Assembly: GCA_010692425.1 (NCBI GenBank) | Contig: JAAHHJ010000014.1 | Span: 62,001 to 126,000 of the forward strand | DNA: 64,000 nucleotides | From: Symploca sp. SIO3C6 | GTDB taxonomy: Bacteria > Cyanobacteriota > Cyanobacteriia > Cyanobacteriales > Coleofasciculaceae | Reading direction: 5' to 3' | Shown here: in pieces, positions 19,401 to 28,668 of the stretch | Position numbering within the stretch: the stretch's first letter is position 1 | Layout of the letters: each line of letters starts with the position of its first letter | The notes under the pieces: generated by a model | Databases searched by the model: none | What the model saw: the letters and a program-made list of their open reading frames with translations, nothing else | What the model was told of the DNA's origin: nothing | Program-made: the position numbers and the translations under genes

Positions 19401-21288
19401 TTCTTGAACCATCGCTAAGTGAAACGCGATCTCCTAAAATCTCAATACCACCGCCACCGTTACCAGTAGCAGTTACTAAAGCCCCATTAATCAGCGAGAT
19501 ATCTCCATTAGCGAGTAATTTAATCTCTCCACCTCTTCCCAAACCAGAATCAGAAGAAGTATCAATACGATTAGTAATGGTAATCTGATCACGAGAGTCG
19601 ATTATTACTGAACCACTGTTACCAGTAAATCCACTAAAGGTGTCGTCTACCCGAATTGTCCCTACTTCAATCGATCCGCCTGGTAGTGAAGTGTTTGGTT
19701 GGTACTGATTTGTTAACAAGACAACTCCATCAGGATCACTTACACCAATCCCTGAGATTGTAATATCGGCACTGGTAGCAGCAGTATTAGTCTCCGGTGG
19801 TGGTTCGAGGAAATTAAAACCAGCATTGGCAAAAAAGTCTGTGGGAAAACCATCAAAGCCTGTAATACCAGGAGTACCAATGGCTTCTGGACTCACTCCT
19901 GCTCTGACATCGAGAGTTGGTTGCTCCCCACCATTTATCGATACTAAAGTTCCATCTGAGAGGGTGATTTCCTCTACCAGAAAGTTATCTCCAACAATGC
20001 CAGTTTCTGGAGCTGTAATGATAACAGTGCCAATATTTACTGAGCCTCCTGCCAAAATGTGTAGCGAGGCTCCGAAATAATTATTAAAACTGACATCCCC
20101 GAAAGAGCGAATCACTGGGTCATAGGGACTCTCTAAATCCCCCAAACTCCCATCCAACTTCTCAACGCGAAAACTGCCCCCACTCCAATAGTGAGCATCA
20201 CCAGCAATACTATTAGGCGATCGCAATAGTAAATTACCACCAGCAAATAGTCCACTGTCTGGATGATTCAAAGCCAAAATATCGACACTTTCGTTACCCT
20301 GGATTACCAACTCTCCCCCAGCTGCGGCGATAAACTGTTGCGTTACGCTATCACTAATTTCAACCGCCTTTTGAGCTTGCAGCCTCAAATCTTCGCCAGC
20401 TAGCAACTGCCCCTGCAAATCCAGATTTACCCCTGCAATAGTCAAATCCCCTGGCACTGCTAAATTTCCGGAATTAGCGATCGCACCTGTAGAATTGGCT
20501 CCATACTGTAATCCCAGTGGTGTACTAACCTTCAATAACGGTGGTTGATTAGGATTGGCGGCACTAAATTCCGAGCCATCGCCAAACACTAAGCTATTGG
20601 CTGTAGTGCTGAAAAAGGAACCCTCAATATCCAATTGGGCGTTATTGCCAAAGACAATACCGTTGGGATTGAGCAAGAATAAACTTGCTGCTCCATCTAC
20701 TCCCAAGGTTCCCAGAATATTCGAGACGTTATTACCTGTCACCCTATTGAGCCACTCCCACGAATTGAATTCGTGGGATTCAGGCATCAAGCAGAGATTG
20801 CAGGCACAGCCTGTCTAACATCTCCTACGCCTAGGGTTGAACTCCCAACCCTTTTAATAATGATAGTATGTCTACAATCGAGGATCAACCAAACAGCTAA
20901 CGCGGCTTGAAAGCCTTAACGCTACATCCCACGCTTAAAAGACGTGGGATGCAGCTTACTTCTTTGTAAAAATACTCTCAATCCCTACTGGGTTAGCAAA
21001 GTAAACTCGCCCTCCATCCGAGACATTAAACTCTAAAAAACTGTGGAAGAGGTTAATATCCCTTATCGCCCCACCTTCGATTAAATCTGCTAACGCCCCT
21101 TTGACATCAACATTGGGTGTTACCACAGAACTTTCATTACCCAAACTGGTATCTGGTGTCAACTGAGCTAAAGCACGATTAGCTAGAGAAGTACAAGCCA
21201 ACCATGCAATTAAGGGAATAGCTCCACCAATTGTGAGGTAATTCTTTATCTTCAGAGTTAACAACATGCAGCCGCTCCTCCTAACCAC
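16447..21288 (-). pseudogene. TpsA adhesin split by a 219-bp element
   Basis: This second filamentous-haemagglutinin-like adhesin is paralogous to the one at 9114-12983. The N-terminal part (signal peptide and start of the TPS domain) reads from 21288 to about 20966. The rest (TPS domain, NPNGIVFG motif, ~47-residue beta-helix repeats such as GNAGGVEIETGSL and the Cys-containing C-terminus) reads from 20746 to 16447. Between them is an IS200/IS605-like element (20747-20965) that introduces a stop. Removing exactly those 219 bases joins the two parts in frame as a 1540-residue protein through GIESIFTRVTGNN, matching GIENILTRVTGNN in the paralog. The body shows no other lesion, so the insertion is probably recent. 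As it stands, no full-length secreted protein can be made. Confidence 0.9.
20747..20965 (-). mobile_element. 219-bp IS200/IS605-type MITE (palindrome-ended)
   Basis: The element has no transposase. Read on the minus strand, it follows the tetranucleotide TTAC (20966-20969 on the plus strand). It carries a subterminal hairpin at the left (CCCACGTC...GCGTGGG) and another at the right (CCCACGAATTCAATTCGTGGG without its last base), and ends GGCTCAA. TTAC targets, no target duplication and unequal hairpin ends are typical of TnpA(Y1)-mobilised IS200/IS605 elements. Its exact boundaries are fixed by the reading frame it interrupts. Confidence 0.85.
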
Positions 21289-21454
21289 AGAATTGCTTTT
21301 GTTTTGGAGGCTGGATTTTGCAATCTGCCTACTAGTTATCAGTTATATCATGTCCGAGCAATTAGACTAAATAAAAGTAGGTTAGGTAAAAGAGCGTGAA
21401 ACCCAACTCTTTTCCAGAATATATCTTGGGTTTCACCTGCCTCAACTCAACCAA

Positions 21455-21538
21455 CTTATTACTTATTACTTATTACTTATTACTTATTACTTACTACTTA
21501 TTACTTATTACTTATTACTTATTACTTATTACTTACTA
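21455..21538. repeat. Long heptamer array at the DUF928 stop
   Basis: About twelve ATTACTT/CTTACTA units end at the TAG stop of the DUF928 gene (21539-21541). Some units are ACTTACT variants. It fills most of the gap to the split tpsA gene. Confidence 0.85.
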
Positions 21539-22420
21539 CTACTGTTCACTAATAGCAATCTGTCTTAAATGCTGAATATGGTGTTCAATTTCCTCACGTT
21601 GTTGTGATGTTACTTGTTGTGTTGCTTCTGGCTCCTCCCATTTAGCAAGACTTTCTAACAGGGCTGAACCTACTTCTCCTAATTTTGACTCTTTAGAAAG
21701 TTTTAGTGCTTCACTAAGGGCGTCATACCATAACCCTTCCTGAGCATATAAATCTACTTTCTCAAGGGTAGTTAAATCTTCTAAATTTCTGGAATAAATT
21801 AGTTGTCTATCTACTACACGAAACTCTGCTGTTGCTAATAAATCTTGTGAGGGATCATTAGGATTACAAATAATTGTCACCTGCCAGAGGTATTTTTTAC
21901 CTACAGAAAGTCCTGGGGTCTCCGGCTCAATTGGAGATAACTTCATAATCCCTGGTGAACTCTTCAGCAAAATCTCATTACCTACTTGCTTGAGTTCACT
22001 ATCTAAACCATATTCATAAAGTCTAAATTCTAGATTAAAGGATTGGGAGTCGGGAACAAACCAAGCCAAAGTGGGGCGTGTAGAAATAGTTTGTCCCACA
22101 TAATTTAGAGAAGCAAGAAGCGTTAGAGGAATCTCCCCTGTTTCACACCCTCCCATCCTTGTTGTTCCTGAATCTGAGTTTCTTTTACCTTCAGAGGTTG
22201 TCTCTCGCCTAGGAGCAGGAACAAATCTTACCGTTTCTACATGTGATCTTACTCCTCCAGGCTCTGATACTCGTGGTTTTCTTGTGCCTTCATTAGGAGC
22301 AGGAACAAAATCAGCCAGAGCCATCCGATTGAAAGTTATGGATAAGCTGAAAACACAACTGGTTACTAGCGTGAAGCTTATGATTTTGTTAAAAAAATAA
22401 GGATATTGCTTCAGTTCCAT
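21539..22420 (-). CDS. DUF928 family secreted protein
   Basis: This cyanobacterial DUF928 protein is about 293 residues from the ATG at 22420; a GTG four codons upstream is also possible. It has a signal peptide (hydrophobic run around ISFTLVTSCVFSLSI), then a Pro/Arg-rich segment with two similar FVPAP motifs. The DUF928 domain follows (about 95-230): STRPTLAWFVPD, LYEYGL, a C-terminal VTIICNPNDPSQD block, then a helical tail. The family is often found near CHASE2 and CHAT genes in cyanobacteria. It starts 12 bases after the stop of the CHASE2 kinase gene, so both should be on one mRNA. Its role is unknown; by location it is an envelope protein. Confidence 0.85.
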   Translation of the reverse strand: MELKQYPYFFNKIISFTLVTSCVFSLSITFNRMALADFVPAPNEGTRKPRVSEPGGVRSHVETVRFVPAPRRETTSEGKRNSDSGTTRMGGCETGEIPLTLLASLNYVGQTISTRPTLAWFVPDSQSFNLEFRLYEYGLDSELKQVGNEILLKSSPGIMKLSPIEPETPGLSVGKKYLWQVTIICNPNDPSQDLLATAEFRVVDRQLIYSRNLEDLTTLEKVDLYAQEGLWYDALSEALKLSKESKLGEVGSALLESLAKWEEPEATQQVTSQQREEIEHHIQHLRQIAISEQ

Positions 22421-22432
22421 AATAACATGCAC

Positions 22433-24397
22433 CTATGATTTCAAGTTTATAAACATCAATTTTATCAACAATTGTCTGATTGCTAAACTCCAGTGTTTAT
22501 CTGTTAGACGCCAAGTTAATTCACAGAGAGTGCCATGGGGAGAAACAGACTTTCGTTGAAACTTACCTCCCAAAAGTATTGCTAGAACTTTAAACTGTTT
22601 TGTTCCTCTACCTTCATAATTTGAACTTATACCTGCTCCATTATCTTGAATGCTCAGAGTATACCAACTTTGATTTTCTCTACCACTAATAATCAGTCTG
22701 GTTACTCCTGTTGCGTATTTACCGACATTACATAAAGCTTCTTCGAGAAATTGGCAAAGTTTTTCCTTTTGTTTAAAACTTAAGTATCGAGACTCAATTG
22801 GCTCAAATTTGATAATTTTAGCTTTTATATTGGTAAAATTAGGAAAGTTTTTTCTCTTTATGGTCTGATTGTAGACTGTATATAAAAGTTCATGGATTGG
22901 GAGAGTTAAATCTAGCCTTACCCCACTTCCTAAACGGAGGTTTTTCTTTTCAACTAGGGATTCTCGGAAGAAATTTTCTTCTTGAGGGATAGAATCATTT
23001 TTTAAATATTCACCAATTTCTCGTATTTCTTTGTTCAAAGCTTCTAGTTCACTAACCAATTCTTCCTGTGATAGCTCCTGGCATCGACTACGTCTTAATA
23101 TATTTGCCAGTGTTTGTAAAGGGCCATTATGAATAGTTGTAAAGGTATCATTAATAGTACATTGGCGTTCATAAACTAGAGACTTTAAAGCTCGTTGATT
23201 TTGATAAAAAGTTGTATAGGCTACACCATTTAAAACCAAAATCAATATAGCTGGTACAATTGGAATCCAACAACCCCAAACTAGGAGCAATACATAACCA
23301 ATTCCTAAAATGATCAAACTAGTAACACCAACAGCAACAAGGTTTGTTAAAGCCGAGGGAGTAAAACGACCAAGAGTGATTGCTAGCAATCCCCAAGCAA
23401 AAATCCACAGATATTCCCAAGTATCTGACCAACTTTTTAAAAGTAATCGCTCATCAAGAACTGCACTAATAATTTGGCTAGTAGCATGGGCATGAAATTC
23501 TACTCCATAAATTTTACCAGCAGGCTCCAAATCAGTAATAGCTTCAGTATTTATAGTGTCTTTGATACTAGCAGCTGTGATACCAATAATAACAGCGCGA
23601 TCGCGAATCAAATTTGGTTGAAAATTCTCGGTTTTGATATCTTGAAGAGATAAGAAGCGAAAAGATTCTCTACCCCTACGAAAATTAAGTAACACCTGAA
23701 TTTCAGAAGAATTATCTACAACATCAGCTCCGACATAGCCACCATAATTTGACCACAAACGAGGTAGTTCAGTGCCAGCAAATCGCATCGTATGAGTATC
23801 TTTAATACCATTTTCGATAGTAATACCTTCACCTTCTAAATAATATTTAGCTAGCAGTAAAGAAAAGGAGAATTTGTACTGATTAGAGGCTTTGGGATCA
23901 TACATCCCCAACAGACTACGCCTAGCGTTACCGTCACTATCTAAAAGAACATCAGCAAAACCAATTTGTTCTTTGGGTAATGGTGGTGGTTGAATTTGCT
24001 CAGGCAATATTTTTTCAACAACAATCAGATTTTTAAATTCTTCAAATGTTGTAACCAGTTCCTTATTGCCAGGTTCTACTGGTAGATCACGAACAATATC
24101 TAAACCAATAACTCTCGGTTTATAACTTTGTAATTTTTTAAGTAAGCTGGCAATTTCTTGGTCTGGTATTGGATAGTTCTCTATCTTCTGAATATCAGTT
24201 TCATCAATTCCCACAATTACAATTCGTTCATCCCTAGATTCAGGAGGAAGAAGCTTTAAAAAGTAATCGAGAGTTATCAACTCTAAAAATTGTAGTGAAC
24301 CAGTTAGGCGGAAAAGCATTATCAGTCCAATGAGGACTATTCCTATGCGCCAAACTACAATTTTCTGTTTGATTTTAATAGCAATACCGGGTTGCAC
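22433..24397 (-). CDS. CHASE2-domain histidine kinase
   Basis: This 654-residue membrane sensor has an N-terminal transmembrane helix (about 13-33) and a CHASE2 extracytoplasmic domain (about 40-310, with RIVIVGIDETDI and VIGLDIVRDLP). Three membrane helices follow (about 330-400), then a NarX-type kinase core. The phospho-acceptor His lies in IHNGPLQ. The N-box-like stretch is LEEALCNVGKYA and the G-box is DNGAGI. It should phosphorylate the response regulator encoded upstream on the same strand (24517-25185). It is followed at once by the DUF928 gene. The ligand of CHASE2 is unknown. Gene order suggests control of, or response to, the adhesin/CHAT locus next door. Confidence 0.9.
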   Translation of the reverse strand: MQPGIAIKIKQKIVVWRIGIVLIGLIMLFRLTGSLQFLELITLDYFLKLLPPESRDERIVIVGIDETDIQKIENYPIPDQEIASLLKKLQSYKPRVIGLDIVRDLPVEPGNKELVTTFEEFKNLIVVEKILPEQIQPPPLPKEQIGFADVLLDSDGNARRSLLGMYDPKASNQYKFSFSLLLAKYYLEGEGITIENGIKDTHTMRFAGTELPRLWSNYGGYVGADVVDNSSEIQVLLNFRRGRESFRFLSLQDIKTENFQPNLIRDRAVIIGITAASIKDTINTEAITDLEPAGKIYGVEFHAHATSQIISAVLDERLLLKSWSDTWEYLWIFAWGLLAITLGRFTPSALTNLVAVGVTSLIILGIGYVLLLVWGCWIPIVPAILILVLNGVAYTTFYQNQRALKSLVYERQCTINDTFTTIHNGPLQTLANILRRSRCQELSQEELVSELEALNKEIREIGEYLKNDSIPQEENFFRESLVEKKNLRLGSGVRLDLTLPIHELLYTVYNQTIKRKNFPNFTNIKAKIIKFEPIESRYLSFKQKEKLCQFLEEALCNVGKYATGVTRLIISGRENQSWYTLSIQDNGAGISSNYEGRGTKQFKVLAILLGGKFQRKSVSPHGTLCELTWRLTDKHWSLAIRQLLIKLMFINLKS

Positions 24398-24516
24398 TAA
24401 TTTATTGCCTACTTGAAAGAGAGGGAGATGGGGAGATGGGGGATGGGGGGATAGATTTATCTGTTAGAACGCAGTTTAGAATTGAGCGATGTTGTTGTGA
24501 ATTCCAGACTACTTCT

Positions 24517-25185
24517 TCAATCAATAAATCCTAGTTCTCTAGCTTTCATTAAAGTTTGAACGCGAAGATTCTTACCATCTTCAGGATATAGTTCAAATAC
24601 ATCTCGAATTTTACCCCAGTAGTTCCAGACAGTCCTTTCAACTATATTTAAATGCTTTGCTATTTCTTTATCTGTCAATCCTTGCACTCCCAAATTAAGT
24701 ACTTCGTACCATTCTGGCTTGAGTTCTCCTGTTCGTAATTCTTTGACATTTTTAGTATTGGTCAATCCTTCCAATGCCCAGCTAACTTTCTTCAATAAAT
24801 CCTCAATCGAGGTTTTATCTGCCACTGTAAAGCCTCCTTGATGTTCATCGATTTCATTCTTAATCCGTACCAGTGCTTTAGCATGACTGCTTAGGACAAC
24901 AATGTTGAGGTTGGGATGGCTTTTAATCAAAATTCGTAGAGCATTAATGCCTGTATCAATTTGGGGAGTTTTTCCTAGAGTTTCTGGAATAGCTAAGTCT
25001 AAAACAACAAGATCAGGTAGAGACTCCTCTACCTGATCAAGAACACTATGGGCCGTTTTAGCTGTCAGTATTTTGGCTTCTGGATATTGTTGCCTTAGGG
25101 GTTCAATTGTTCCACTTAAAATGATTTCGTGGTCATCAACCACCAGTATCTTCAGCAACCCTGAATCTGATAAGTCTTGGCTCAT
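24517..25185 (-). CDS. NarL/FixJ-type response regulator
   Basis: This 222-residue protein has a receiver domain (about 11-130) with the acidic pocket VVDDHE and the phospho-acceptor Asp in VVLDLAIPE. A LuxR-like helix-turn-helix follows (about 165-215, LTDKEIAKHLNIVERTVWNY). The HTH lies in the position used for DNA binding. It precedes the CHASE2 kinase by 119 bases on the same strand, so the two are a likely cognate pair. Targets could include the DUF928 and tpsA genes, though no binding site can be recognised. Confidence 0.9.
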   Translation of the reverse strand: MSQDLSDSGLLKILVVDDHEIILSGTIEPLRQQYPEAKILTAKTAHSVLDQVEESLPDLVVLDLAIPETLGKTPQIDTGINALRILIKSHPNLNIVVLSSHAKALVRIKNEIDEHQGGFTVADKTSIEDLLKKVSWALEGLTNTKNVKELRTGELKPEWYEVLNLGVQGLTDKEIAKHLNIVERTVWNYWGKIRDVFELYPEDGKNLRVQTLMKARELGFID

Positions 25186-25260
25186 TATTGATAACCCTGA
25201 AGTCTACAGTGATTACTCACTTTGACTCCATACTCCTCTCTGAAGGTAGCAATTTAACAC

Positions 25261-26187
25261 TCAACGATCATGATCAGCTTTGAACTGATCTAATCTTTCT
25301 TCTAATTTAACAGTGAGTTGTTCAATTTTGCGATCGCTACTCAAAACTGGGTGTGCAGTTTTGATAATACGCATCAGCTGCGTCGCCATTAATTTTTGCT
25401 TGTCTCCCGACATCTTAAGCACAGAGCGCATTCGATCCTGTTGCAACCAGTTAAGCCAATGACGAGTAGCCACTAGAGATGAACGAACACCCCGTGCTAC
25501 TGCTGGATAAACATCCAACATCGGAGTTACATATCTTGGTTGATATTCAACATCGATAGATGCGCACCAATCGTACCATTTAAAAGGTAAAATTCTAGCG
25601 CTTGTAGATATAGGAACCCAAGGAACTCGCAGAGCTTCAGCAGCAATAGCGCCGTGCATAGCTTCAGCTAAGAGGACTTCTGTTTGATTAATTGCCGATA
25701 AAACTTGCTCTACTGACCAACGTGGATCGATATAATCAACCCCAATTTCGGCACAAATTGACTTCCAAACCGCGTTACCAAAATTAGCGTGATGAATGTG
25801 GGGCATAAAAGCCCAGCGATTGACTTTATTGCTCTCGGGAGGTTGCCAGAGGCGTCTGAGCAGAATGGCACCATCTACCACTGCAACAGAAGCATCTAAG
25901 CCAAGCTTTTGCGTTGATAGAGGCCCTCTGAGGCAATAAATTTTCCAAGTATCATCAATTACTGGTATACCTTTTTCATAGCCCACTCCAGAACTAAAAA
26001 TAACTATTTCTCTAGCATTAGGCACGCGACTAGGCAAGAGATTATTAATTACAGTCCCTATACCAATAAAGGCTGTAGTTTCATCTTCATCAAATACACC
26101 GGGAAGTAATTGATTCCATAACCAAGGATTGAGGGCATCTCCGAAATTAGTTGCTCTGTCTCGACGTTGGTAATAAAAAAGTTTCAT
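25261..26187 (-). CDS. Polysaccharide pyruvyltransferase family protein
   Basis: The protein is about 308 residues from the ATG at 26187. A longer reading from 26265 would translate a GGGATGG-type repeat and is unlikely. It begins KLFYYQRRDRATNFGDALNP, the typical opening of the family. The SSGVGYEKG, LRGPLS and EAMHGAIAAEALRVPWV blocks fit its sugar-nucleotide/GT-B-like fold. Such enzymes add ketal-pyruvate to surface polysaccharides. It sits next to a glycosyltransferase gene on the same strand, consistent with exopolysaccharide decoration. The donor is usually phosphoenolpyruvate; the acceptor is unknown. Confidence 0.88.
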   Translation of the reverse strand: MKLFYYQRRDRATNFGDALNPWLWNQLLPGVFDEDETTAFIGIGTVINNLLPSRVPNAREIVIFSSGVGYEKGIPVIDDTWKIYCLRGPLSTQKLGLDASVAVVDGAILLRRLWQPPESNKVNRWAFMPHIHHANFGNAVWKSICAEIGVDYIDPRWSVEQVLSAINQTEVLLAEAMHGAIAAEALRVPWVPISTSARILPFKWYDWCASIDVEYQPRYVTPMLDVYPAVARGVRSSLVATRHWLNWLQQDRMRSVLKMSGDKQKLMATQLMRIIKTAHPVLSSDRKIEQLTVKLEERLDQFKADHDR

Positions 26188-26453
26188 TGACAAAAGGAGT
26201 AGGGAGAGAGGATGGGGAAAGGAGGGGATGGAGGGATGGGGAGAAAAGAATTTGACACCTCTCAACTTTAAAGAGTTTGAATTTCCATTTTGGGATTAAA
26301 CCTTGAATCTTCGCAAGCTGTATCCTCGGAAAATAGTCAATTTATCCGAGAATGAGGAAAGAAGGCTAAGCTAATATGCATTTCAATTGCATATCTTCTG
26401 ATTGAATGAAAATTATTCAATCCTCATTTCCCCATCTCCCCAGCCCCCTATCT

Positions 26454-27503
26454 CTATCTAATTGGCAGAAGTGAACGTAGTTTAAATTGCACCCTATTCA
26501 TACTCAAGAGTAGATAACTATGTCCCAAGCTTGCCTTGTGAAACCATCGCGATTGAGTGCGCCAACGATGATAATTGGGAATAGCTACTTCTTCCAAGAA
26601 ATTACGCCACAGGGCTGTAATTTTAGAAGGATATATTTCCTGAGCACGGACTTGCCCATTTTTAACCATTGCCTGACGCCAAACCTGATCATCGCGCAGT
26701 CTCTTGAGAGCTGCTAAAATCTCGGCAGGAGAAGCCACCTCCAAATAATCAAATTCGCTTTGGCGTTGGGCTCGGTAGGCAGATTCACCACCTAGTATAG
26801 CTGGTACACCGGCTAGCCAAGCGTTATATAGTTTAGTCGCTGGTTTACTAATATAATTTTGGTTTAAATATAATTCTCGGCGATTAAAGCTGCGCACAGC
26901 TACAACAGCATCAACTTCACTGTAGTCATTCCAGCGATTATCAATATTGCTGTAATCATCCCAACGGTTGCGGTTAACAATTGGTCGCCAGTTCAAATTC
27001 ATCGCCCTGAGTTGTTCTTGCCAAGATGGGGCCATTAACTCTGGTAAAAGATTAGCCTGATGACCAAAGAATGCGATATTCTCAAAGCGATCGCCCCGTG
27101 CTGAATTACGAGGAATCAGTGCTGGCTGAGGCCAATGGGGTAAAAAGTAGCTGTTTTTAAAAACTTTGGTTTCCAGAGGGTTTTGCACGATGTGCAGTTG
27201 AGCATAAGGATAGGGATTTAACTCTGCCTTGAGACAAATCAGTAGTAAACTTGGTCTAGGCTGGAAATTAGTTTTATGAGCCCGTAGAGAATTACGGTGT
27301 ATTAAAACAATGCCCTCAGTAGGCAACTCATTAGTTAATTGGCAGGGAAAGCCATCTGCCTTCAGGCGAAGGTAAGTTTGTAGAGTCCAGGCATTAATAC
27401 CAACTCCAAAACCTTTCCAATTCTCATCAGCGCTAGCTGGTATATCCTCTGGCCAATAACATTGAGGGATATAGAAATAAATCGGCGGTAATCTCTGATT
27501 CAT
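26454..27503 (-). CDS. Glycosyltransferase-like protein
   Basis: This 349-residue protein has no membrane segment. The C-terminal half (PATKLYNAWLAGVPAILGGES, then a DYLEVASPAEILAALKRL block) has the shape of the donor-binding half of GT-B enzymes, where an acidic residue and a Gly-rich loop contact the nucleotide-sugar. The N-terminal half is less typical (IYFYIPQCYWPEDIP). It precedes the pyruvyltransferase gene on the same strand, so both probably serve one surface glycan. Donor and acceptor sugars cannot be predicted. Confidence 0.75.
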   Translation of the reverse strand: MNQRLPPIYFYIPQCYWPEDIPASADENWKGFGVGINAWTLQTYLRLKADGFPCQLTNELPTEGIVLIHRNSLRAHKTNFQPRPSLLLICLKAELNPYPYAQLHIVQNPLETKVFKNSYFLPHWPQPALIPRNSARGDRFENIAFFGHQANLLPELMAPSWQEQLRAMNLNWRPIVNRNRWDDYSNIDNRWNDYSEVDAVVAVRSFNRRELYLNQNYISKPATKLYNAWLAGVPAILGGESAYRAQRQSEFDYLEVASPAEILAALKRLRDDQVWRQAMVKNGQVRAQEIYPSKITALWRNFLEEVAIPNYHRWRTQSRWFHKASLGHSYLLLSMNRVQFKLRSLLPIR

Positions 27504-27625
27504 TAGGGTGCCTTGCCCAGCAAGGAGCTACGCTAACAGAAGACAAAACAACGCTGCTCAATTCTACTCGAATCAGAAAGATTTGCAAATTATACACCAA
27601 ATTATTTCTATTCTTATAGATAACT

Positions 27626-27695
27626 CTTTCTCCCCCTCTCCCCCTCTCCCCATCTCCCCCTCTCCCCATCTCCCCATCTCCCCCTCTCCCCCTCC
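27626..27695. repeat. CTCCCC-type octamer/heptamer array at the smpB stop
   Basis: Tandem CCCCATCT/CCCCCTCT units begin about 8 bases beyond the smpB stop. The same family is found next to gene ends at about 40180-40231, 49478-49525 and 57733-57780, and inside the region around 26190-26245. Confidence 0.75.
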
Positions 27696-27701
27696 TAAAT
27701 A

Positions 27702-28169
27702 TCAATACCGCTTCATCGCCCGTGCCATCTCTCGTTTATCCTGACGCTGCTTAATAGTTTCGCGCTTATCGTGGATCTTTTTACCTTTTGCTAGAGCAAT
27801 GGCAACCTTGACAAAGCCTCGCTTCATATACATCTTCAAAGGTACAAGGGTTAAACCCTCCTGCTCTACCTTACCGATAAGCTTGCGGATTTCCTTCTTA
27901 TGCAGCAACAGTCGGCGGGTGCGGCGTGGGTCATGATTAAAAAAAGTACCACTGCTTTCATAGGGGGAGATATGCACATTCAGCAGCCAAGCCTCACCAT
28001 TGCGAATCAAGGCATACCCATCCCGCAAATTAACCTTACCCTGCCGAATTGACTTTACTTCGGTTCCCTTCAACTCAACTCCCGCCTCATAAGTCTCTAA
28101 AATTTCATAGCGGAAACGAGCTTGCCGATTATCACTGACAACTTTATAACTTTCACCTTTATCGCTCAT
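27702..28169 (-). CDS. smpB: SsrA-binding protein SmpB
   Basis: At 155 residues this is the normal length for SmpB. It shows the family blocks: ARFRYEILETYEAGVELKGTEVKSIR near the N-terminus, NLRDGYALI, VHISPYE and a basic C-terminal tail (KKIHDKRETIKQRQDKREMAR) that enters the ribosomal decoding centre. It binds tmRNA (ssrA) and rescues ribosomes stalled on broken mRNAs. The tmRNA gene is not in the window. It is monocistronic by spacing. Confidence 0.97.
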   Translation of the reverse strand: MSDKGESYKVVSDNRQARFRYEILETYEAGVELKGTEVKSIRQGKVNLRDGYALIRNGEAWLLNVHISPYESSGTFFNHDPRRTRRLLLHKKEIRKLIGKVEQEGLTLVPLKMYMKRGFVKVAIALAKGKKIHDKRETIKQRQDKREMARAMKRY

Positions 28170-28668
28170 ATCAACAAAATATAATGCGCTCGGAGGATTG
28201 ATACTCTCAGCACTAAGTTTATGATATTACATATTGTAATATACTCACGACAATTGCGATCGCTTTGCGCTACCCCCTTGGGGTAATCGCCTTTGGCGCT
28301 GCCCTTTGGGCAATCGCTTTGCGCTACCCCCTTGGGGTAATCGCCTTAGCGTTATGCTCTCGCCATGCCGAAGGCTGCATTAGTGCCGAAGCCTCAGCTA
28401 GAACTTCTGCTCCATTTTCGCCTTAATATAGCTGAGTTTATGGTAATTTACATAATTTCATACAGTACTCTTTAATTATCTTCTACTAATTAGTATTATT
28501 TAAATACTTCAAGCTTTTTCCTTACTTTTCTCGTAATTTACTCCTGAGCAATTTATCTGGAAAACAACCGTTGATTTAGCATTTAAATGCTACAAATTAA
28601 CAATTATTTTCCGCTTTCGAGCTTGAGTATCAATGTAGTTACTTTGCTAACTCTAAATAGAGGTTGAG
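28170..28668. other. Intergenic region with HIP1-type repeats
   Basis: No gene is visible. It contains a small palindrome at about 28223-28241 (ATATTACA/TGTAATAT, possible operator), the repeats at 28256-28347, and an A/T-rich leader before the gene at 28669. Confidence 0.6.
28256..28347. repeat. Tandem HIP1-like repeat
   Basis: Two copies of a ~36-base unit (CGCTTTGCGCTACCCCCTTG...GGGTAATCGCC) are joined by a TTTGGCG...TTTGGGCAATCG spacer. A derivative is read in frame inside the gene at 32206-33222. Confidence 0.75.
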
